From the NCBI RefSeq assembly GCF_018612875.1, contig NZ_JAGGRI010000024.1, positions 1 through 64,000 on the forward strand: a stretch of 64,000 nucleotides of DNA, given 5' to 3'. Positions 1 through 6,438 of the stretch are shown here, piece by piece; position 1 is the first letter of the stretch; each line of letters opens with the position of its first letter. A program made the translations under genes and the position numbers. The DNA is from Lysobacter sp. ISL-50 (GTDB lineage: Bacteria > Pseudomonadota > Gammaproteobacteria > Xanthomonadales > Xanthomonadaceae). The notes beneath the pieces are model-generated. The model was not told where the DNA came from and made no database searches. It saw only the letters and a program-made list of their open reading frames with translations.

Positions 1-812
1 GCGGGAGCCGCCGCCGGCGCGGCCGGCTTGGCCGCCGGAGCCGGCGCATCGGCCGCGGCGACGTCGTCGGCGCGTTCGTGCAGGCCCTGCAGATAGCTCG
101 ACAGCGAGCCGATCTCTTCGTCGCTGAGCTGCTTGGCCACCGTGGCCATGATGTTGAACAGGTGAGGGTCTTTCTGCGTGGTCGTGCCGGCGCGGTATTC
201 CTCCAGGCGACGCTGCGAATAGACCGCCTGCTGGCCGGCGATGTGCGGATAGGCCGGACCCGGATTGCCCGTGCCGCCCGGACCGTGGCAGGCCATGCAG
301 GCCGGGATGCCGCGGGCCTTGTCGCCGCTGCGGAACAGCTGCTCGCCGACTTCGAAGAACTTCTTGTCCTTGTTGGGACCGGCCGCGATCACGGTGTCGT
401 CGGCCACGCCGGCGCCGGACTTCTGCGTGGCGAAGTAGGCGCCCAGGTCGCGCGCGTCCTGCTCGCTGAGCGCGTCGGCGAAGGGCTTCATCGCCGCGGA
501 CATGCCGGTATTGCGCTCGCCGGTCTTGAACAGGGCGATCTGGTGGGCGATGTAGCGCTCGCTCTGGCCGGCCAGACGCGGGTACTGCGGATCGGTCGGG
601 TTGCCGTCGAGACCGTGGCAGGCCGCGCAGGTGCCGGCCTTGGTCGCGCCGGCCTTGACGTCGCCCCAGCTGGCCTTGGGCCCGGCGGTGAGCGGCGCGG
701 TCTTTACCGGCTCCTTATCGGGGATCGGCGTGACCGTGGTCTGGGCGAACGCAACGGCGGCGACCGCGAAGGCGGCGAGGCCGACGAGGCTCAGGACGCG
801 GGCTTGGCTCAT
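1..812 (-). CDS. Dihaem cytochrome c4 (C-terminus cut by window start)
   Basis: Periplasmic dihaem c-type cytochrome that carries electrons to terminal oxidases. The 270 codons in the window start with a signal peptide (about residues 1-23, ending AFA-Q). Two CxxCH haem sites follow: CAACH at 62-66 and CMACH at 172-176, with GM at 103-104 as a likely axial methionine of the first domain. This repeated architecture is that of cytochrome c4. An Ala/Pro-rich tail begins near residue 255 and runs out of the window, so the stop is not seen. It is divergent from engB, an arrangement known in Xanthomonas and Pseudomonas relatives. The start is the ATG complementary to 810-812. Confidence 0.9.
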   Translation of the reverse strand, partial: MSQARVLSLVGLAAFAVAAVAFAQTTVTPIPDKEPVKTAPLTAGPKASWGDVKAGATKAGTCAACHGLDGNPTDPQYPRLAGQSERYIAHQIALFKTGERNTGMSAAMKPFADALSEQDARDLGAYFATQKSGAGVADDTVIAAGPNKDKKFFEVGEQLFRSGDKARGIPACMACHGPGGTGNPGPAYPHIAGQQAVYSQRRLEEYRAGTTTQKDPHLFNIMATVAKQLSDEEIGSLSSYLQGLHERADDVAAADAPAPAAKPAAPAAAP

Positions 813-996
813 GTAGCTGGGCTCCGAACTACTGCTGGCTTGCTGTGCAAGGGCTGGCTGGATGACAGTGCGGCCGGCCACCATGGGCGCCGGAACCTCG
901 GAATTATCTTCCGCCGGACCGGATCGGGTCAACGCGGGTTCAGCCGGTCAGGTCGCAGAACGCAAGCATCCGGCCGGGGCATGCGATCCTAAGGGC

Positions 997-1686
997 ATGA
1001 CCAACCACCTTGCCCGCGCCCGTTACCTGTTGTCGGCGCACAACGTAAAACAGCTGCCGCCCGACGGCGGATTCGAGGTCGCCTTCGCCGGCCGCTCCAA
1101 CGCCGGCAAGTCCAGCGCGCTCAATGCCATGTGCCAGCAGAACGCGCTGGCGCGGGTGTCCAAGACGCCCGGACGCACTCAGCAACTGGTGTTTTTCGAC
1201 GTCAGCCTGCCGTACCGCGGCCCGGAGCCTGCGCCGGATCCGGACCGGTTCCTGGTCGATCTGCCCGGTTACGGCTACGCCAAGGTGCCGCAGAACCTGC
1301 AGGCGCACTGGCAGGCGTTCCTGGACCGGTATTTCCAGACCCGCCAGGCCTTGCGCGGGCTGGTGGTGGTGATGGACATCCGTCATCCGCTCAAGGATTA
1401 CGACAAGCAGATGCTCGGCTACGCGGTCAGCCGCGACCTGCCGGCGCATGCCTTGCTGACCAAGGCGGACAAGCTCGGCCGCGGCCAGCAACAGCAGACG
1501 CTGATGGCGGTGCGCAAGGAACTGCAATCGGCCTATGGCGACACGGTCAGCGTGCAGACCTTCTCCGGTGAGTCCAAGCAGGGCGTGGACGAAGCGCGCG
1601 AGAAAGTGATGGGCTGGCTGGGCATGGGCGATGCGCCCGCGTCGGCGCCGAGCGCCCCTGAGCTGGCGCGGGACGAAGACGAGTAA
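997..1686 (+). CDS. engB: Ribosome-biogenesis GTPase EngB/YsxC
   Basis: Small TRAFAC GTPase needed for 50S subunit assembly, acting in the cytosol. The 229-residue protein has the G1 loop GRSNAGKS (32-39), a G2 threonine in PGRTQ (about 62), G3 DLPG (89-92) and G4 TKAD (156-159). These are the family signatures and the length is normal. The reading frame is open further upstream (from 862), but the ATG at 997 gives the usual N-terminus MTNHLARARYLL. The extra upstream residues are low-complexity and would overlap the promoter region shared with cytochrome c4. The tail after residue 210 is acidic and Ala/Pro-rich, which is common in this family. Confidence 0.93.
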   Translation: MTNHLARARYLLSAHNVKQLPPDGGFEVAFAGRSNAGKSSALNAMCQQNALARVSKTPGRTQQLVFFDVSLPYRGPEPAPDPDRFLVDLPGYGYAKVPQNLQAHWQAFLDRYFQTRQALRGLVVVMDIRHPLKDYDKQMLGYAVSRDLPAHALLTKADKLGRGQQQQTLMAVRKELQSAYGDTVSVQTFSGESKQGVDEAREKVMGWLGMGDAPASAPSAPELARDEDE

Positions 1687-1691
1687 GCCGC

Positions 1692-2475
1692 GCTCTTGTG
1701 GGGGCCGACTTGAGCCCTTGTGGGAGGTCAGCTCTTGTAGGAGGGGCTTCAGCCCCGATGCTTTCCTCTCAGATCGCGGTGAAGCGGCCGGTTGAGATCC
1801 GCCAAGCTCTGACCGAAGAGCATCGGGGCTGAAGCCCCTCCCACAAAAGACTTCCCGGCTTCGCCAGGTCTTTGAGGGGTGCGCGGGCCTCGAAATTCGA
1901 GTCCCAGGCTTTCGCCGAATGGGCATGGTCAGCTCTTGTGGGAGGGGCTTCAGCCCCGATGCTTTTCTCTCAGATCGCGATGAAGCGCCCCGTTGAGATC
2001 CGCCAAGCTCTGACCGAAGAGCATCGGGGCGGAAGCCCCTCCCACAAAAGACCTCCCGGCTTCGCCAAGTCTTAGGGTGTGCGGGCCTCGAAATTCGAGT
2101 CCCGGGCTTTCGCCGAATGGGCATGGTTAGCTCTTGTGGGAGGGGCTTCAGCCCCGATGCTTTCCTGTCAGATCGCGGTGAAGCGGCCCGTTGAGATCCG
2201 CCGATCTCTGGCCGAAGAGCATCGGGGCTGAAGCCCCTCCCACAAAAGACCTCTTGGCTTCGCCGGGTCTTTGAGGGTGCGGCGGCCTCGAAATTCGAGT
2301 CCCGGGCTTTCGCCGAATGGGCATGGTTAGCTCTTGTGGGAGGGGCTTTAGCCCCGATGCTTTCCTCTCAGATCGCGGTGAAGCAGCCCGGCTGAGATCC
2401 GCCAAGCTCTGACCGAAGAGCATCGGGGCTGAAGCCCCTCCCACAAAAGCCCCCCACAAAAGCCCTTCCCACAAC
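1692..2475. repeat. Tandem array of a ~200-bp REP-type unit (four copies)
   Basis: Units begin at 1731, 1932, 2130 and 2330, so the period is 201, 198 and 200 bp; the fourth unit stops near 2450. Each unit holds two facing arms, GGGAGGGGCTTCAGCCCCGA and its complement, separated by about 55 bp, which can fold into a long hairpin. The linker of about 80 bp carries a second small palindrome, CTCGAA-A-TTCGAG, and ends in the phrase GAATGGGCATGG. A degenerate lead-in fills 1692-1730. Single pairs of the same arms occur at 21037, 21975 and 43207 and a lone arm at 46779, but without this linker. ORFs predicted across the array are translations of the repeat and are not genes. Confidence 0.9.
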
Positions 2476-2570
2476 AGCCCCCGGACCCTTGGCCGCTTTC
2501 CCACCGCCGTTCGCGTTACTTCCTGGGTGACCGTCCGCGCGCGCGGGCTTCAGCCAGGAAGCGATACGAC

Positions 2571-3434
2571 ATGGACCCGATTTCCGACCCGCAGACCATT
2601 CTCGCCGCGGGCGCCTACGGCACCGCGCTGCTGTTCTTCGCCTACGGCGCCTACGCGCTGCTCAAGACCAAGAACGCCGAACAGAACAAGAACGTGCGCT
2701 GGTACCTGGGCATCGGCGCGGCGGTGGTGGTGGCGATGATCGGCTTCGACACGCTCAAGAGCTGGCGCAGCGGCGAACGCATCGCCCCCAACGTCTACCT
2801 GACGTTCTCGCCGCGCTTCGCCGCGGTGAACCTGCCCGATCCGGTGATCGAATACAGCGGCCAGACCCTGGCGCCGAGCGCGCCGATCAAGGTCGCCGAC
2901 AACAACAGCAGCATCAACATCTCGGTCGATTCGATCATCGAGAAAGTCAAAGGCCTGCAGCAGAACAACCAGCAATTGCAGAGCGCGCTCGGCAGCGCCG
3001 CGCTGGCCAGCCAGCCCAAGGAACTGGCGGAGGAAATCGCCGCCGCCGACAGCGCCGGCCAGGACCCGTGCGCGGGCGGCGGCGACGCGACCTTATGCGG
3101 CTGGAAACAATTGTCGAACGGACAACTGGCCAGCGCGCAGGCGACGCTGACTCAGGCGGTGAAGGACGCGCCGCCGAGCGATCCCAAGGCCAAGGCCACC
3201 GCGCTCAGCGGCCTGGGCGAAATCTACGTCGGCCAGGGCCGCATCGCCGAAGCCAGGCTGGTGCTCAAGCGTGCCGCCGACCTGGGCAACGCCGGGGCGA
3301 AGAAGCGCCTGGATACGCTGGCGACGGCGCCGAGGATCGCGCCGCCGCGGCCGCTGACGCCGATGTTGCAACCGGGCCGGCCGGAACCGCGCGAGCGGCC
3401 GGTGCGCGAGTTGCATCGGCCGCCGCAGAACTGA
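2571..3434 (+). CDS. Membrane-anchored TPR-like protein, function unknown
   Basis: Not a family I recognise. The 287-residue protein has two predicted membrane segments near residues 10-30 and 45-62, then an outward or periplasmic region with a glutamine/asparagine-rich helix (about 125-150). Residues about 180-255 contain two cysteines and an alanine-rich helix pair (LGEIYVGQGRIAEARLVLKRA) that looks like a TPR or Sel1-like repeat. The C-terminus is a Pro/Arg-rich tail. The start ATG is preceded by AGGAAG at a suitable distance. It lies alone between the tandem repeat array and a convergent gene, so the context gives no clue to function. Confidence 0.7.
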   Translation: MDPISDPQTILAAGAYGTALLFFAYGAYALLKTKNAEQNKNVRWYLGIGAAVVVAMIGFDTLKSWRSGERIAPNVYLTFSPRFAAVNLPDPVIEYSGQTLAPSAPIKVADNNSSINISVDSIIEKVKGLQQNNQQLQSALGSAALASQPKELAEEIAAADSAGQDPCAGGGDATLCGWKQLSNGQLASAQATLTQAVKDAPPSDPKAKATALSGLGEIYVGQGRIAEARLVLKRAADLGNAGAKKRLDTLATAPRIAPPRPLTPMLQPGRPEPRERPVRELHRPPQN

Positions 3435-3517
3435 GCCGTGCCGCGTGCGGTCGCGGCCCTTCGGCCGCGCCGCACGTGTTCAACACGGTGTATGCGAACG
3501 ACGGACCGCGCCGCCGA

Positions 3518-4405
3518 TCACTGCGCCTGTAAAGGCCGCGTAGAACGGATTTCGCCGCGATCGTCGAAGATGCGCACGGTATCCAGCACCCCGTCGCCGT
3601 CGCTGTCGATCTCTGCGCCGGTCAGGCGTCCGCCGGTGTAGAGGTTGCGCTTGATCACCCGGCCCTGCGCGTCCAGCCACTGGTCGGTGTGCGGCACGCC
3701 GCGCAATGCGGTCTGCTGCAGTTCCGGGGCGCCGTCGCCGTCGTAGTCGGCGCTGCGCTCGACCCACAGGCCGTCGCGATACGTCGTGGTGGTTTCGCGC
3801 ACGCCGTTGAAATCCTGGTCTTCTTCGGCGGCGGTCGGCAAGCCGCGCGGATCGTACTGGATGACCTGATCGGCGCTGCCGTCGCTGTTGCGGTCGGCCT
3901 CGGTGCGGATCAACTGCTGGCCTTCATAGACCAGGCGTTCGTCGGCGACGCCGTCGCCGTTGTAGTCCACGTCCTGTTCGCTCACGCCCGGCTGCATCAC
4001 CACGCCGGTCGCCAGCGCGCCGAGCAGGGCGCCGATCACCAGGGCGATGACCGTGCTGGCCATGGCGAAGCCGTTGGGCGGCGGCTTGCGCTGATTCAAC
4101 GGGCGGTAGACGTTCTCGCTTTCGACATGCTCGGGCGTGTCGTCGTCGCCGAAATCGTGGTCGGCCGGCTCGCCTTCGTCGTCGTCCAGCGGCACCGCCG
4201 CGGCCCGCCATTCCTCGATGATTTCGCGCGCACGCACGGCCTGTTCGTCGGCGACCTCCACCCGTACCGAACCGCCGACCGGCAGCAGGCCGGCGCCGGC
4301 TTCCAGCGCGCCGCCGAACACGAACGATTGAATCCCTTCCTGCGCCAGCAGGCCGCGCACGAGCTGCGCATCCGCCGAATGGGCGGCGTGATAAACGATC
4401 TGCAC
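3518..4405 (-). CDS. DUF2007 domain, membrane segment and five DxDxDG-type loops
   Basis: A chimera of 295 residues. Residues 1-70 match the DUF2007 (putative signal-transducing) domain, starting MQIVYHAAHSADAQLV. An acidic linker follows, then one hydrophobic segment at about 112-137. The rest carries five EF-hand-like calcium loops: DYNGDGVADE, DRNSDGSADQ, DQDFNGVRE, DYDGDGAPE and DSDGDGVLD, spaced about 27-30 residues apart with Tyr/Arg-rich strands between. Such loops normally bind Ca2+ in exported proteins, so I infer a cytosolic DUF2007 head and a periplasmic calcium-binding tail. Function is unknown. The gene is monocistronic and converges on the gene at 2571. Confidence 0.75.
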   Translation of the reverse strand: MQIVYHAAHSADAQLVRGLLAQEGIQSFVFGGALEAGAGLLPVGGSVRVEVADEQAVRAREIIEEWRAAAVPLDDDEGEPADHDFGDDDTPEHVESENVYRPLNQRKPPPNGFAMASTVIALVIGALLGALATGVVMQPGVSEQDVDYNGDGVADERLVYEGQQLIRTEADRNSDGSADQVIQYDPRGLPTAAEEDQDFNGVRETTTTYRDGLWVERSADYDGDGAPELQQTALRGVPHTDQWLDAQGRVIKRNLYTGGRLTGAEIDSDGDGVLDTVRIFDDRGEIRSTRPLQAQ

Positions 4406-4503
4406 CGATGTTCCCCTGAGCGCGGCCGACGGGCCGGCTCAGGCCAGTATGCCCAAGGCCCCGCGCGCGTGGCGAGCGGGGCGCGGCGGCCTGCGGTCAG
4501 GCC

Positions 4504-6153
4504 TCAGCCGCGGGCACGCGCCGCGTACATGCCGTAGGCCGGCAGGATCAAACGCTGGCCCTGCAGGTGGCCGCAGGGCAGGCCGTGGCCGTCATCGGCG
4601 ATCCAGTCCGCGCGTTCGCCCAACTCTACCGACGCCTGCGCGTCGCCGAGATTGAACGCCATCAAGATCGCTTCGCTGCCTTCGCCGCGCACGAACGCGA
4701 TTACCGGCTCGGCGCTGTCGATGAAACCGATCGCGCCGTCGAGCAGCGCGGCATGGCGTTTGCGCCAGCCCAGGAAACGGCGGAAGCCGTTGAGCTTGGA
4801 GGCCGGATCGTCCTGCTGGCTGGCGATATCGAGCGCGCGATGACTGGCCGGAATCGGCAGCCACGGCTCGCCGCTGGTGAAGCCGGCGCGCTCGCTGGTG
4901 TCCCACGGCAGCGGCGTGCGGCAGCCGTCGCGGCCCTTGAAGGTCGGCCAGAACGCTTTGCCGTACGGGTCCTGCAAGGCGTCGAAAGGCAGCTCGGCCT
5001 CGGGCAGGCCCAGTTCCTCGCCCTGGTACACGCACACCGATCCGCGCAGCGAACACACCAGCGCGCTGAGCAGGGTGGCGAAATGCGCCGGCCGCTCGCC
5101 GCGGCCCCAGCGCGTGACCACGCGCTGCACGTCGTGATTGGAGATCGCCCAGCACGGCCAGCCTTCGCGCATGGTCGCTTCCAGGCGCTGCACCGTGCCG
5201 CGGATGTGCGCGACGCTGTAGTCCTCGGTCAGCAATTCGAAGCTGTAGCCCATGTGCAGGCGGCCGTCGCGGGTGTAGTCGTCCATGGTCGCCAGCGAGT
5301 CCTCGGAGGAGATCTCGCCCAGCGCCACCGCGCCCGGATAACGGTCCAGCAGCGCGCGCAGTTCGCCCAGGAACGCGAGGTTCTCCGGCTGCGTGTTGTT
5401 GTAGTGGTGATACTGGAACGCGTACGGATTGTCCGGACTGAAGCCGCGGCCGACCCGCTGCGCCGCCGGCTTGGGCGGGTTGTCGCGCAGTTGCGCGTCG
5501 TGGAAGCAGAAGTTGATCGCGTCCAGGCGCAGGCCATCGACGCCGCGATCGAGCCAGAAGCGCACGTTGTCCAGCACCGCCGCGCGCACCGCCGGGTTGT
5601 GGAAATTCAGATCCGGCTGCGCCGACAGGAAGTTGTGCAGGTAGTACTGCTGCCGGCGCGGTTCCCAGCGCCAGGCGACGCCGCCGAACAGCGACATCCA
5701 GTTGTTCGGCGCGGTGCCGTCCTCGCGCGCGTCGGCCCACACGTACCAGTCGGAATACTCGTTGTCGCGGCTCTCGCGGCTGCGCTTGAACCATTCGTGC
5801 TCGCTGGAGGTGTGGCTGAGCACCTGGTCGATCATCACCCGCAGGCCCAGCGCGTGCGCCTTGGCCAGCAGCCGGTCGAAGTCGTCGATGTCGCCGAACA
5901 ACGGATCGACCGCGCGGTAGTCGGCGATGTCGTAGCCGAAGTCGGCCATCGGCGATTTGAAGAACGGCGAGATCCAGATCGCGTCCACGCCCAGGTCGGC
6001 GACGTAGCCGAGTTTGTCGATGATGCCGGGCAGGTCGCCCACGCCGTCGCCGTCGAGGTCGCGGAAGCTGCGCGGGTAGATCTGATAGATGACCGCGCCG
6101 CGCCACCAAGCGTCGTTGCGGAGCGGATCGCTGGAAATACGGACGGCGGACAA
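4504..6153 (-). CDS. GH13 alpha-glucosidase of the maltodextrin locus
   Basis: Hydrolyses terminal alpha-glucosidic bonds of maltose or short maltodextrins; the catalytic core is complete. Numbering from the TTG start proposed here, the nucleophile is Asp211 in GLRLDAIN, the acid/base is Glu280 in ALGEISSED and the transition-state Asp is 341 in SNHD. The N-terminal WWRGAVIYQIYPRSF and the ISPFFKSPMADFGYDI block are typical of Xanthomonas alpha-glucosidases (about 540 residues). The frame is open up to an ATG at 6246, but that ATG lies inside an operator half and has no ribosome site. TTG at 6153 has AGGGG six bases upstream and gives a normal-length protein of 549 residues. No signal peptide, so it is probably cytosolic. 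Confidence 0.88.
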   Translation of the reverse strand: MSAVRISSDPLRNDAWWRGAVIYQIYPRSFRDLDGDGVGDLPGIIDKLGYVADLGVDAIWISPFFKSPMADFGYDIADYRAVDPLFGDIDDFDRLLAKAHALGLRVMIDQVLSHTSSEHEWFKRSRESRDNEYSDWYVWADAREDGTAPNNWMSLFGGVAWRWEPRRQQYYLHNFLSAQPDLNFHNPAVRAAVLDNVRFWLDRGVDGLRLDAINFCFHDAQLRDNPPKPAAQRVGRGFSPDNPYAFQYHHYNNTQPENLAFLGELRALLDRYPGAVALGEISSEDSLATMDDYTRDGRLHMGYSFELLTEDYSVAHIRGTVQRLEATMREGWPCWAISNHDVQRVVTRWGRGERPAHFATLLSALVCSLRGSVCVYQGEELGLPEAELPFDALQDPYGKAFWPTFKGRDGCRTPLPWDTSERAGFTSGEPWLPIPASHRALDIASQQDDPASKLNGFRRFLGWRKRHAALLDGAIGFIDSAEPVIAFVRGEGSEAILMAFNLGDAQASVELGERADWIADDGHGLPCGHLQGQRLILPAYGMYAARARG

Positions 6154-6241
6154 GACGGGCCCCTGATCGATGGCGGCCTGCGTGCTGCACTGCCGCGATG
6201 CGAGCCAGCTTACCGCCGCCGCCCCTCGCGGCCCGAGCGTG

Positions 6242-6255
6242 TGCATACGTATTCA
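6242..6255. promoter_or_regulatory. LacI-type operator, alpha-glucosidase side
   Basis: TGCATACGTATTCA, a near-perfect palindrome centred on CG, as LacI-family operators are. It is the exact reverse complement of the site at 6303. It lies 88 bp upstream of the proposed alpha-glucosidase start. The obvious candidate ligand protein is the LacI regulator at 12931. The assignment is inferred. Confidence 0.65.
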
Positions 6256-6302
6256 CCCGCGAATCGCCAGAAGAAGTGCGACATGAATGCGACTTCATCC
6301 CA

Positions 6303-6316
6303 TGAATACGTATGCA
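6303..6316. promoter_or_regulatory. LacI-type operator, receptor side
   Basis: TGAATACGTATGCA, 61 bp from its mirror copy at 6242 and 122 bp upstream of the TonB-dependent receptor start. Two identical sites placed one for each divergent gene suggest joint repression by one regulator, possibly with looping, since 61 bp is close to six helical turns. Confidence 0.65.
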
Positions 6317-6438
6317 GAACCCGCTGCGGACGCGGCGCGTTGCCTAACATGCGCCACAGACCGAAGGCGCACGCCGCCCAGGCAACCGCAGCGCGAGACA
6401 GTGCGCGCGGCCGACACACAGCGCTTCTGGAGGGGAGC

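Noticed and set aside
78-992. 304-codon plus-strand ORF
   Set aside because: It is the antisense shadow of cytochrome c4, whose two CxxCH sites and signal peptide read on the minus strand.
940-2124. 394-codon minus-strand ORF with repeated MPIRRKPGTRISRP blocks
   Set aside because: It is a translation of the tandem repeat array joined to the antisense of engB. The repeated peptide reflects the DNA repeat, not a repeat protein.
1731-2450. Possible CRISPR array
   Set aside because: The repeating unit is 200 bp with near-identical content throughout. There are no short direct repeats with unique spacers and no cas genes.
4567-6438. N-terminal 624 codons of the long receptor ORF
   Set aside because: This part is antisense to alpha-glucosidase. 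The receptor begins at 6439 with a strong ribosome site and signal peptide.
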